Shown here: positions 19,347 through 28,628 of the stretch, in pieces
Numbering within the stretch: the stretch's first letter is position 1
Layout: each line of letters starts with the position of its first letter
Assembly (NCBI RefSeq): GCF_028702905.1
Contig: NZ_JAQVNX010000001.1
Location: forward strand, 1-64,000
DNA from: Methanofollis sp.
GTDB taxonomy: Archaea > Halobacteriota > Methanomicrobia > Methanomicrobiales > Methanofollaceae
Direction: 5' to 3'
Length of the DNA: 64,000 nucleotides
Notes under the pieces: model-generated
Seen by the model: only the letters and a program-made list of their open reading frames with translations
Databases searched by the model: none
What the model was told of the DNA's origin: nothing
Program-made: the position numbers and the translations under genes

Positions 19347-19604
19347 TCACTCTGCAGCCGAGGGTGGGAGCATAACCCCCCGCCACGGCAGATGACAGAC
19401 CTCGGGGTCGGCGATCCGGGTCTGTTTCCCGACGAACGCCACCCGCGATAAAGCCGGGACGGCATGGATCTCGGCCGCGTAGCCGATCTCCTCCTGCCAG
19501 ACCTGACAGGCCTCTTCATAGGAGGGGGTGATGCAGAGGGTCTTCCGGCTTTCCCTGTCGACAACGATGTAGCGCACCGCTCCCGGTGCAGGGGGGTTGT
19601 TCAT
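19347..19604 (-). CDS. Small hypothetical protein
   Basis: I do not recognise this 85-residue protein. It has an alternating strand/helix pattern (RYIVVDRESRKTLCITPS, YEEACQVWQEEIGYAAEIH) that suggests a small alpha/beta fold, two cysteines in the C-terminal half region, and no membrane segment. It converges on the OB-HD gene with a 169-bp gap. Codon use looks like that of its neighbours, with strong third-position G/C. The start ATG at 19604 lacks a clear ribosome site and may be leaderless. Confidence 0.5.
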   Translation of the reverse strand: MNNPPAPGAVRYIVVDRESRKTLCITPSYEEACQVWQEEIGYAAEIHAVPALSRVAFVGKQTRIADPEVCHLPWRGVMLPPSAAE

Positions 19605-19739
19605 GATTATTCCGGTACAATGCCGGGAATGTAAATGAACAGGTTAAACTAACCCGGAAAAAGAGTTCTGGAGACGCCCCCGGACCCATCCAGAGAGAGT
19701 CACCACACATCAATGTCCCCGCTGGAATGAACGATGAAC

Positions 19740-20060
19740 GGCTCTTTTGAAACCCTCAATTCCTCTTCTCCTGGCCTTGAGGGTGCCGGGAACCGGGCAC
19801 TTCGCCGCCCCTCGGCTATCTTCGCCGTGGGGGGTCCGGGGGGTCTCCACCCGGCGAGAGAGAGAGCAGGGTAAAGTTTCTCGTTCTTCTGTTGGGGGCG
19901 GCCCGTCTGATCGACATGCCTTCCCACACGCTCGCGCCGGGGGCGCTATCGAAGATCAAAGATCTTCTCAAGCTCACTCTGGTCGTTCCCCCGGAACCCC
20001 CGGGATTGCGATAGGGGCGGGAAGGCGGCCGGTGATTGTTCAGAGGGGGTTCCCGTCCTC
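19740..20060 (+). repeat. Diverged copy of the MITE-like element
   Basis: This gene-free stretch aligns with the central part of the long element: CCGCCCCTCGGCTATCTTC, GTGGGGGGTCCGGGGGG, a CCTTCCCACA block and GATAGGGGCGGGAAGGC. It also holds an insertion with a hairpin module, stem GAAGATC/GATCTTC at 19951-19967. The ends are not preserved. The rest of the 19605-20158 gap shows nothing else I can identify. Confidence 0.55.
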
Positions 20061-20158
20061 TGCCGATCCATCACGTAGGGGCAAGGGTGTGATCACCCCC
20101 TCATGTTCACTCCAGAAGAGGAATGCAACAGAGTCCGATGAGCCGAAAAAAAGAGGGT

Positions 20159-21415
20159 TCAGGCGTCCTTCCGCCTGCGGATCCTGACCGAGTTTGCATG
20201 GGCGTGGAGGCCCTCGGCAGAGGCGAGATTTTCCACGATGCCGCCAAGCCACTCGAGCCCCTCCCTGCTGATCATCTGGACAGAGGAGGTCTTGCAGAAG
20301 TGGTGGATGTCGAGCCCGGAGTAGACCTTCGCATAGCCCGCGGTCGGCAGGACATGGTTGGTGCCTGAGGCGTAGTCCCCGAAGGCGACGGCGGTGTACG
20401 GCCCGACAAAGATGGAACCCGCGTTCCGCACCGCGGTGAGGGCCGCCATCGGGTCGGCGACCTGGATGGAGAGGTGCTCGGGGGCGATGTCGTCCATCGC
20501 GGCGATCGCCTCGTCAAGGTCGCGGACGACCACATAGCCCGAGTGATCGAGGGCCTTCTCGATGATGGCGCGCCTCTCTGCCGTGGCCATCTGTCTCTTG
20601 ATCTCCGCGCCGACCTTCGCCGGGAGGGAGGGATCGGTGGTCACCAGGATGCACCCGGCATGGGGGTCGTGCTCAGCCTGCGCCAGCACGTCGGCCGCGA
20701 CGAACGCGGGTTTCGCCGTCGCATCGGCAAGGATACCGATCTCAGAGGGACCGGCCGGAAAGTCGATCTCGGCCTCTTCGCGCAGCATCATCTTTGCCGC
20801 CGTCACAAAGACATTCCCCGGACCGACGATCTTCTGGACAGGGTCGATCGTCTCCGTGCCGAGGGCCATCGCCGCGATCGCCTGTGCGCCGCCGACGCGG
20901 TAACACTCGTCCACACCGGCGATATCGAGGGCCACCAGGGTGAGGGGATGGATCGGGGGCGGGGAGCAGACGCAGATCTCCGCGACCCCGGCCACCTGTG
21001 CCGGAACCGTGGTCATCAGGGCGGTCGAAGGATACGCGGCCCGGCCGCCCGGCACGTAGGCACCGATACGGTCGAGGGGTGTCGTCTTCACGCCCAGGAT
21101 CACCCCGGGCTCCACCTCGTCGAGCCAGAGCGAATGGTTGCGCTGCAGTTCGTGGAAACGCCTGATATGCGCCTCGGCCTCGGCAAGGCTCTCGACCAGA
21201 GCGTCGTCCACTTCCTCGTATGCGCCCTCGAACTCCTCGGGGGCGACGGCAAGGTCCTCAAGGTCGATGTGGTCGAACTTCTTCGTGAGAGCGTAGAGCG
21301 CCTCGTCGCCGTCCTTCCGCACTGCATCGACGATCCCGGCGACGGCGTCCTTCGCCCCTGCAAGGTCGGACCGCCGCTGGTTCTTCCATTCCTCTATGTC
21401 CAGCGCCTTCCACAT
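20159..21415 (-). CDS. hisD: Histidinol dehydrogenase
   Basis: HisD oxidises histidinol to histidine in two NAD-dependent steps. The 418-residue protein shows the family signature region around IDFPAGPSEIGILAD and the zinc/active-site segments AEHDPHAGCILV and, near the C-terminus, EGLHAHANSVRIR. The length is normal. It diverges from wtpA, whose promoter lies in the 129-bp gap. It stands alone rather than with other his genes, while hisC lies about 17 kb away. Confidence 0.94.
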   Translation of the reverse strand: MWKALDIEEWKNQRRSDLAGAKDAVAGIVDAVRKDGDEALYALTKKFDHIDLEDLAVAPEEFEGAYEEVDDALVESLAEAEAHIRRFHELQRNHSLWLDEVEPGVILGVKTTPLDRIGAYVPGGRAAYPSTALMTTVPAQVAGVAEICVCSPPPIHPLTLVALDIAGVDECYRVGGAQAIAAMALGTETIDPVQKIVGPGNVFVTAAKMMLREEAEIDFPAGPSEIGILADATAKPAFVAADVLAQAEHDPHAGCILVTTDPSLPAKVGAEIKRQMATAERRAIIEKALDHSGYVVVRDLDEAIAAMDDIAPEHLSIQVADPMAALTAVRNAGSIFVGPYTAVAFGDYASGTNHVLPTAGYAKVYSGLDIHHFCKTSSVQMISREGLEWLGGIVENLASAEGLHAHANSVRIRRRKDA

Positions 21416-21511
21416 AGTACGGAATGGTTCGGCGCAGGGAGGGTTAAGGCTTATCGTGGCCGTACAGATGACCCGGTTAATGGCGTTTCCTTAACTCGAC
21501 ACACATAAAAA

Positions 21512-21544
21512 GAGTTATCTGGAATTATATCGAGTTTATAACTC
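21512..21544. promoter_or_regulatory. Inverted repeat over the wtpA promoter
   Basis: GAGTTAT (21512-21518) and ATAACTC (21538-21544) form a perfect 7-bp inverted repeat ending at the base before the wtpA ATG. The TATA-like AATTATAT (21523-21530) lies between the arms. This would suit an operator for a tungstate/molybdate-responsive regulator, but no regulator gene is adjacent. The wtpA transcript may have almost no leader. Confidence 0.4.
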
Positions 21545-22618
21545 ATGAATAGTAAAATTGTGACATTTTCAACGGTATTGATCCTCTGCGCCGCTATATT
21601 CCTCTGCGGCTGCACGACCACCCAGCAGACCGACGGTGGCAACCAGACACCTGCGGAAACAACCGCACCGGTAGAGACGACGGCCGCCGCGGCCGGTCAG
21701 GTCATCACCGTCTACCATGCAGGCAGCCTCGCCGCCCCCTTCGAAGAACTCGAAAAGCAGTATGAGACGGCGCATCCGGGCGTCGATGTCAGGCTCGTCC
21801 CCGGCGGATCGACCAAGCTCGTCAAGGACATCACCGACCTCGGCAAGAGCGCCGACGTCTTTGCATCGGCCGACTACACCCTCATCCCCAAGTTGATGAT
21901 GCCGGGCTCTGCCGACTGGTACGTGACCTTCGCGAAGAACCAGATCGTGCTCTGCTACACCAACAAGAGCAAGTACGCCGGCGAGATCAGCGCCGACACC
22001 TGGTACACCATCCTGGAGAAGCCCGACATTGCATGGGCCTGTTCCGACCCGAACATCGACCCCTGCGGCTACCGCTCCCTGATGGCGATCCAGCTCGCGG
22101 AGCAGCACTACGGCAACGACACGATCTTCGACAGGGTCGTCTCCGAGCACTCGAACATCACGGTGACCGAAGAGAACGGCACGTACACGATCCTCGCCAC
22201 CTCCCCCGAGCCGAAGGACACCTTCCAGATCCGGCCGAAGTCGGTCGAACTTGTCCAGATGCTCCAGAACGGCGGCCTCGACTATGCGTGGGAGTACCGC
22301 TCGGTCGCCGCCCAGAACGGCCTCAACTTCGTCGAACTCCCTGAGGCGATCGACCTCTCCTCGGTGACGTACGCCGACGACTATGCAAAGGTGACGATCG
22401 AGACTGCCGGCGGCCTCATGACCGCAAAGCCGATCGTCTACGGCGCGACCGTGCCGAAGAACGCGGAGAACCCTGAAGGCGGCCTCGCATTCGTCCAGAT
22501 GCTCATCGGCAGCGAAGGGCAGGCTGTCATGGACGCACAGGGCCAGCCCCCGATCGTCCCGGCAGGCGGTTTCGGCACTGTCCCGGCCGGCCTGAAGGCC
22601 CTCACCGCATCCCCCTGA
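21545..22618 (+). CDS. wtpA: Tungstate/molybdate ABC transporter substrate-binding lipoprotein
   Basis: The 357-residue protein begins with a signal peptide ending in the lipobox-like IFLCGC, then a Thr-rich linker, then the periplasmic-type binding domain starting TVYHAGSLAAPFEELEKQY, as in archaeal WtpA/ModA proteins. It captures the oxyanion outside the membrane and delivers it to WtpB. The family binds tungstate very tightly; tungstate versus molybdate cannot be decided here. It is the first gene of wtpABC. The nearby formate dehydrogenase needs a Mo/W-pterin cofactor, which suits the import role. Confidence 0.9.
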   Translation: MNSKIVTFSTVLILCAAIFLCGCTTTQQTDGGNQTPAETTAPVETTAAAAGQVITVYHAGSLAAPFEELEKQYETAHPGVDVRLVPGGSTKLVKDITDLGKSADVFASADYTLIPKLMMPGSADWYVTFAKNQIVLCYTNKSKYAGEISADTWYTILEKPDIAWACSDPNIDPCGYRSLMAIQLAEQHYGNDTIFDRVVSEHSNITVTEENGTYTILATSPEPKDTFQIRPKSVELVQMLQNGGLDYAWEYRSVAAQNGLNFVELPEAIDLSSVTYADDYAKVTIETAGGLMTAKPIVYGATVPKNAENPEGGLAFVQMLIGSEGQAVMDAQGQPPIVPAGGFGTVPAGLKALTASP

Positions 22619-22634
22619 ACTCTCCTTTTTTACC

Positions 22635-23433
22635 ATGGCCCAGAGCTCAGTACTCCGTGACCGCTGCCTGGTCTCCTTCTCTCTCATCGGCGGCGTGATC
22701 CTCGGCCTCACCGTCCTCTCTCTCCTCTCGATGACCGTGAAGGAACTCTCCGATATCCCTCACCTCCTGAGAGTCGCCTCCGACGCGAAGGTGGTCGACT
22801 CCGTCGTCCTGACGATGGGAGCAGGGCTGAACGCCGTCCTCATCCTCCTCGTCCTTGGCATCCCCCTCGCGTATGTCCTCGCACGGACCGACTTCCGCGG
22901 CAAGGGAGTCGTGGAGAGCATCGTCGATATCCCCCTCATCCTCCCGCACACCGTGGCGGGCATCCTCGTCTACCTGTTGTTCATGCGCCGCGGCCTCATC
23001 GGCGCCCCATTTTATGCAGTCGGCATCTCGTTCGAGGACGCCTACCCGGGCATCGTCGTCGCCATGGTCTTCGTGGCCTCGCCGTACTTCGTGAACGCGG
23101 TGCGGGAGGGCTTTGAGAAGGTGCCTGTCCACCTCGAAAACGTGGCCCGGACTCTCGGGGCCTCGCGGTTCACGGCCTTTCGCACCGTTGTCCTCCCCCT
23201 TGCAGCCCGCGACGTCTTCAACGGGAGCATCCTTGCCTGGGGGAGGGCGATCGGGGAGTTCGCCGCGATCATCATGATCGCCTATTACCCGATGGTCATC
23301 TCCACCCTCATCTACTACCGGTTCACGACGAGCGGGATCAAGGAGAGCAGCACCGTCGCTTTCGTGATGATCCTCGCCTGTTTCACCGTCTTTATCGTCC
23401 TGCGGACAGCAAGCCGCTTTATCGGGAGGAAAT

Positions 23434-23447
<14 letters not shown>
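22635..23447 (+). CDS. wtpB: Tungstate/molybdate ABC transporter permease
   Basis: The 270-residue integral membrane protein has about five to six hydrophobic segments and the binding-protein-dependent permease signature near VARTLGASRFTAFRTVVLPLAARD (EAA-loop region), which docks with the ATPase. It lies 16 bp after wtpA and its 3' end overlaps wtpC by 14 bp, so the three are one operon. Confidence 0.9.
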
Positions 23448-24501
<1,054 letters not shown>

Positions 24502-24540
24502 CCGGCATCCCCATAAACCTCTTTTTCCATACTACCCCCC

Positions 24541-24999
24541 ATGCAGGAGAGAGGGAGCCCCCTTGCCGGGAGAACAGGCAGACTGCGTGTGCATGCCATC
24601 GCACGCGGCCGGGTGCAGGGTGTTGGCTACAGGAGTTATGTCAACGGGTGCGCGGGCAGGACAGGCGTCGCGGGATATGTGAGAAACCTCCCTGACGGCA
24701 CGGTCGAGATGGTGGCCGAGGGGGAGGCCAGCGCCCTTGCGGCCTTTCTCGACGAGGTGCGGGCGCGGGGCGAACCGGTGATCGCGGTCGAGGATCTGAC
24801 GGTCGAGGTCTCAGAACCCACCGGCGAGTTCACCGGCTTCGAGGCACGTTTCGGGGACCGGCAGGAAGAACTCTTCAAGAGGAGCATGCTCGCCCTCGAC
24901 CTGATGAAGGCGGTCCTGAAGACTGAGCAGGAGATCCTCGCCGAGCAGAGGAAGACGAACACGCTCCTCGAAGAATGTGTCAGGGCCGGCAGGAGATAA
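24541..24999 (+). CDS. Acylphosphatase with helical C-terminal extension
   Basis: Residues ~14-105 form an acylphosphatase domain with the signature GRVQGVGYRSYV (catalytic Arg), then NGCAGRTGVAGYVRNLPDGTVEMVAEG with the catalytic Asn region. The enzyme hydrolyses acyl phosphates such as carboxyl phosphates. Unlike the ~90-residue classical form, this 152-residue protein continues into a helical, probably coiled-coil tail (RQEELFKRSMLALDLMKAV, EILAEQRKTNTLLEECV). A TATA-like element about 25 bp before the ATG suggests a leaderless transcript. The tail may serve oligomerisation; its role is unknown. Confidence 0.85.
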   Translation: MQERGSPLAGRTGRLRVHAIARGRVQGVGYRSYVNGCAGRTGVAGYVRNLPDGTVEMVAEGEASALAAFLDEVRARGEPVIAVEDLTVEVSEPTGEFTGFEARFGDRQEELFKRSMLALDLMKAVLKTEQEILAEQRKTNTLLEECVRAGRR

Positions 25000-25121
25000 A
25001 AAACTGATGACACCTCCGACCTCAGAAGGGATAGTCGCCTACCCCCCACCCTGGACCGGGGACTACGGGAAAGCAGGGACCCCGCGTTCACTCCACGAGA
25101 TCAAAGAGGAGACATCGATCA

Positions 25122-25220
25122 TCACCCCGACCTCACCTTCACTATCCTGATCACGGCGACCATGACGGCGGTGACACCGTTGGTGACGACGATCGCGGCA
25201 TCGCCCCGGGCCAGAAATTC
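25122..25220 (-). pseudogene. C-terminal fragment of a SemiSWEET-like transporter
   Basis: The minus strand reads EFLARGDAAIVVTNGVTAV followed by MVAVIRIVKVRSG and a stop. Aligned without gaps to the end of the intact SemiSWEET gene at 26886-27140 (VRDDPAIIIANAVTAV, then LLLCILAVKIRSP), about 14 of 30 positions are identical, including D, N-x-VTAV and VK-x-RS. No start codon or N-terminal two-thirds are present, so this is a decayed, truncated paralogue. Its codons have diverged from the intact copy, so it is not a recent duplicate. Confidence 0.6.
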
Positions 25221-25298
25221 ACTCTCAGAAAGGAGGAGGCACGGCCCCGCACACAGATCGCCGCGTTTATATGTCGATCAGCAGAGGAAAATGCACCT

Positions 25299-25481
25299 AT
25301 GATCGTGATTGTGCGGTTGGTCAACGGGAAGATGGAGGAGCGCGAGTACCCGGACACGATGTTCTTTGAAATCGGCGACATCCTGCCCGACGGGGCCGAG
25401 GTGGTCGAACTGCCGTACCCGGACGACATCGACGAGAACCTCGGCGCCACCGGGACCGATGACGAGGACGCCATCGACTGA
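25299..25481 (+). CDS. Small acidic hypothetical protein
   Basis: This 60-residue protein (MIVIVRLVNGKMEEREYPD..) is predicted to be a small beta-rich domain with a very acidic C-terminus (PYPDDIDENLG, DDEDAID). No cysteine or membrane motif is seen and I do not recognise a family. The TATA-like TTTATATG at 25266-25273 is about 25 bp plus a short leader before the ATG, and codon use is like that of neighbouring genes, so I regard it as a real gene. It lies between acylphosphatase and a flavoredoxin-like gene. Confidence 0.6.
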   Translation: MIVIVRLVNGKMEEREYPDTMFFEIGDILPDGAEVVELPYPDDIDENLGATGTDDEDAID

Positions 25482-25592
25482 ATGCATCCCCTGAAGAGAC
25501 AGTTGATCTCTGCGGGCCCACCACCCGGAAAGTGTCTACATCCCGGACATCTTTCGGAAAAAGTATTAACAAATCGATCGCACGTATGAAAC

Positions 25593-26177
25593 ATGGAACT
25601 GCAACCCTACAGGCGGGAGGGCGTCCTCCCGCTGCCGGTCGTCCTCATCTCGACCATCTCCCCCGAAGGCATCCTCAATGCCGCCCCCTGGGGGAACATC
25701 ACCCCGGTCCTGCGGCCTCTCGACGAGATCGTCCTTGCTTCCTGGGTGAAGCGGGACACCCTCGACAATATCAGGGCGACCGGCGAGTTCGTCGTCAATG
25801 TCCCGACCGTCGACATGAGCCGCGAGGTCATGGTCTGCGCCCGCAACTATCCTCCTGAGATCGACGAGTTCGCCGAGGCGCACCTCACACCTCACCCCTC
25901 GAAAACCGTGCGCCCGCCCGGCATCGAGGGGTGCATCGCATGGATGGAGTGCAGACTTGTCGAGGAGATCTGCAGGGAAAAATATGTGCTCGTCATCGGG
26001 AAGGTCGAGCACCTCGAAGGCAATGACCGCTTCTTCACCCCGGACGGAGAGATGAACCCTGCCGCCCGGCCGCTCTGCATGATCTGCGGAAACAAAGGGA
26101 TGCAGTTTACCTATCCTGAACCAACCGGGCACTTTGCCACATATGCCGAGATGTTTCTCAAAAAGGAGAGGACATGA
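25593..26177 (+). CDS. Flavin reductase-like (flavoredoxin family) protein
   Basis: The 194-residue protein has the FMN-binding split-barrel of the flavin reductase/flavoredoxin family: PLPVVLISTISPEGILNAAPW and the WVKRDTLDNIRATGEFVVNV segment that contact FMN. In methanogens such proteins carry electrons or bind FMN; the partner is unknown. Cysteines occur in MVCARNYPPE and LCMICGNKG. It ends in an ATGA overlap with the downstream methyltransferase, so the two form an operon. Confidence 0.83.
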   Translation: MELQPYRREGVLPLPVVLISTISPEGILNAAPWGNITPVLRPLDEIVLASWVKRDTLDNIRATGEFVVNVPTVDMSREVMVCARNYPPEIDEFAEAHLTPHPSKTVRPPGIEGCIAWMECRLVEEICREKYVLVIGKVEHLEGNDRFFTPDGEMNPAARPLCMICGNKGMQFTYPEPTGHFATYAEMFLKKERT

Positions 26178-26839
26178 AGAGCGAAGAGCACTTCCATGAC
26201 CGTGCCGATGCCTACGAGGATCTGATCGTTGGAATTGTCCCTGATGCACGGGCATTTTTCGGCGCGGCCGTCTCATCTGTTCCCGGAGGAGAGGTCTCGG
26301 TCCTCGAACTCGGGAGCGGCACCGGCTACGTGACAGAGATGGTGCTCCGTGCCAACCCCGAGGCGGCGGTCACCTGCATCGACATGGACCCGGCCATGCT
26401 CGCCGTGGCACGGAGAAAAGAGGCCCTCCGGGGAGTCTCGTTTCTCGAAGACGACTTCAGGGACATCTGGCCAGAGGGACAGTTCGATATCGTCCTCACC
26501 TCCCTCTGCCTCCACCACCTCCCCGACTCCGACCGTGCCGCCGTCGTCAGGCGCATCCACACAACCCTGCGGCCGGGAGGGGTCTTTGTCAACGGCGACG
26601 TCTTCCGGGGAGTGACGCCGGAAGAAGAGGAGGCAGACTGTCGTCTCTGGCGGCAGGCAATGGCGGAAAACGGTCTCCCCGTCGAAGAAATAGAAGCGAT
26701 GCTCGCACGGCGGGAGAAGAACACCGCCTGCCCGGACACCCTCCCCGCATACCTGCAGAAGATGAAGGATGCTGGTTTCACGCAGATCACCTGTCCCTAT
26801 CGTCACAGCATCTATGCCGTCGTCGCCGCCACCCGATGA
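26174..26839 (+). CDS. Class I SAM-dependent methyltransferase
   Basis: The 221-residue protein carries the Rossmann SAM motifs: motif I VLELGSGTGYVTE near 38-50, the acidic CIDMDPAML after strand 2, and DIVLTSLCLHHLPD, typical of UbiE/Methyltransf_25-like enzymes. The methyl acceptor cannot be deduced; no C-terminal cap domain gives a clue. It is translationally coupled (ATGA) to the flavoredoxin-like gene upstream. Confidence 0.85.
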   Translation: MKSEEHFHDRADAYEDLIVGIVPDARAFFGAAVSSVPGGEVSVLELGSGTGYVTEMVLRANPEAAVTCIDMDPAMLAVARRKEALRGVSFLEDDFRDIWPEGQFDIVLTSLCLHHLPDSDRAAVVRRIHTTLRPGGVFVNGDVFRGVTPEEEEADCRLWRQAMAENGLPVEEIEAMLARREKNTACPDTLPAYLQKMKDAGFTQITCPYRHSIYAVVAATR

Positions 26840-26885
26840 CCGGGGCCGCATATTCGCGGTCCCGATAAAAATAGTGAGTGTATGA

Positions 26886-27140
26886 TCAGGGCGACCTGAT
26901 CTTCACAGCAAGGATGCAGAGCAGAAGGACCGCCGTGACCGCGTTCGCAATTATGATCGCAGGGTCGTCCCTGACCATGCCATATACGAACCAGAGGATG
27001 AGACCTGCGAGGAAGCAGACGAGCATCGCATAGGAGAAGTCGTGCGCCGACCGCGTCCGCAGGGTCTGCGCCACCTGCGGGATGAAGGAGAGGGTCGTGA
27101 GCGAACCTGCCGCAAGGCCGAGGAGGTGTATCGAGTCCAT
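26886..27140 (-). CDS. SemiSWEET/PQ-loop small transporter
   Basis: The 84-residue protein has three hydrophobic helices and the PQ-loop signature in LSFIPQVAQTLRTRSAHDFS. SemiSWEETs dimerise to form a sugar channel in the membrane; the substrate here is unknown. It is monocistronic and converges on the methyltransferase gene. A truncated paralogue remains at 25122-25220, about 1.7 kb away. Confidence 0.85.
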   Translation of the reverse strand: MDSIHLLGLAAGSLTTLSFIPQVAQTLRTRSAHDFSYAMLVCFLAGLILWFVYGMVRDDPAIIIANAVTAVLLLCILAVKIRSP

Positions 27141-27363
27141 GGGATCAGATATTCCCGGTGTGACGGGCGCCCGGATATACTTTTAGCTCATTCTCCCCGC
27201 ACCGACAGGAGAGATCAGGATTTTTCTATGTGCTGTTTTTCGGGCGAAACCGTCATACTCAGGTTGATCTCTCCTCTCTGATCGCCTGAAACGTCACCTC
27301 ATGAGCGAATCCACAGAGCCATTTTTCGCTCACAACAGAAAAAGAGGCTGGTGCGCCCCGTGG

Positions 27364-27380
27364 AAAAAAAGGGAAAAGAA
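27364..27380 (-). terminator. Oligo-T terminator after fdhB
   Basis: On the minus strand, T-rich runs (seven T at 27370-27364) begin a few bases after the fdhB stop, as in archaeal intrinsic termination. Confidence 0.5.
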
Positions 27381-27384
27381 GGAT

Positions 27385-28626
27385 TTACTCCTTCTGGAAG
27401 ATGTTGAAGATCTGGTCGCTGCCTGTACCGGTAAGGCGGGCCCTCTCTTCGTTCTCCTCGACCAGTGCAAGCACCGGCAGGGTCATGTCGACGCCCGGCA
27501 CAAAGCCGAACATCTCCTGGAGGTCGACCTGGAGAGCGTGCATGAAGAGCGCGTTCGGGATATCCATCGCGCAGAGTTCCTGGCACTGCCCGCAGTTGAT
27601 GCAGGAGTCGGAGATGTGGGCGAACCTGATCAGGTGGAACATGAAGTTCGGCGGAACCTCGCCGGGCTTGACCAGGTACGGCTTCTTGGTGGAGCACTCG
27701 ACACAGTAGCAGATCGGGCAGTTCTCAATGCACTGGTAGCACTTGATGCACCGGGAGGTCGCATCGAGGATCGTCTTCAGGCGGTCGTTGCCTTCGCCAA
27801 GGGCTGCGAAGTCCTTCGCACGCCAGGAGTCGCCAAGCTTGAGCATGGCGTTCTCGACCTTGCCGCGGATCTCGATACCCTTCGGGTTCGGTGCCTCGGT
27901 GGCAAGCTTGCCTGCCTTCGCGGCGGCGTCGAGGAGCTGTGCGCCCTTCTCAGAGCAAACTTCAACGAAGGTCGCCTTCCCGGCCTTGTCGCCGATGACG
28001 CCCCAGTTGCCGCAGGCAAGGTCTGCCTGGCGGGGGACCTTCATCTTGCACCGGCGGCAGTTGGCACGCCGGCCATAGCCCTCTTCCTCGAGCTCGTCCA
28101 TCTTGATGCCCTTGTGGCCTTCGGCGGTCTCGATGATGAACTGGCCCTTGTCGATCTCTTCCTTGAGGACGGTGTCCGGGTCGGTCTCGAACTTCTCGGC
28201 GATCATCTTCCGTGCGGCGACCGGGCTCACAGACCCGCCGCAGTTCAGACCGATCATGACGACATTGTCGAGGTTGATCTGCTGCCTCTTGGCAAGCTCG
28301 TACATGCCCATGACATCGCAGCCCTTGAGGGTGACCGCGATCTTCATGTCCCTGGCGCCATTGAGGTACTTCTTGAAGAGCTTGGAGAGGAGGAGCGTCC
28401 CGCAGTGGAGGGATCCCGCAGTCTGTGCAATCTCTTCAGGGTTGGTGATGAGGGCCGGGACGGCATCGTAGATATCCGCACCCTTCTTCACGGCAAGGAC
28501 CGCGTCGACCATCTTGCTCTCAAGAGCGAACTTGAGGAGCGAGGAGACGGCACCGCCGCACTCGCCCTTTGCAAGGAGGTCCGCATCGGTCGACCATGCG
28601 TAATACATATCGCCTTTTGCTGACAT
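27385..28626 (-). CDS. fdhB: F420-dependent formate dehydrogenase, beta subunit
   Basis: FdhB accepts electrons from the catalytic subunit and reduces coenzyme F420, or passes electrons to the heterodisulfide reductase complex. The 413-residue protein has the FrhB/FdhB core, with C-rich motifs CRRCKMKVPRQADLACGNWG in the middle and two ferredoxin-like clusters in the C-terminal third (CIKCYQCIENCPICYC and CINCGQCQELC). FAD is expected in the core. It starts 2 bp after the fdhA stop, so the subunits are made together. A T-rich stretch follows its stop. Confidence 0.95.
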   Translation of the reverse strand: MSAKGDMYYAWSTDADLLAKGECGGAVSSLLKFALESKMVDAVLAVKKGADIYDAVPALITNPEEIAQTAGSLHCGTLLLSKLFKKYLNGARDMKIAVTLKGCDVMGMYELAKRQQINLDNVVMIGLNCGGSVSPVAARKMIAEKFETDPDTVLKEEIDKGQFIIETAEGHKGIKMDELEEEGYGRRANCRRCKMKVPRQADLACGNWGVIGDKAGKATFVEVCSEKGAQLLDAAAKAGKLATEAPNPKGIEIRGKVENAMLKLGDSWRAKDFAALGEGNDRLKTILDATSRCIKCYQCIENCPICYCVECSTKKPYLVKPGEVPPNFMFHLIRFAHISDSCINCGQCQELCAMDIPNALFMHALQVDLQEMFGFVPGVDMTLPVLALVEENEERARLTGTGSDQIFNIFQKE

Positions 28627-28628
28627 TT

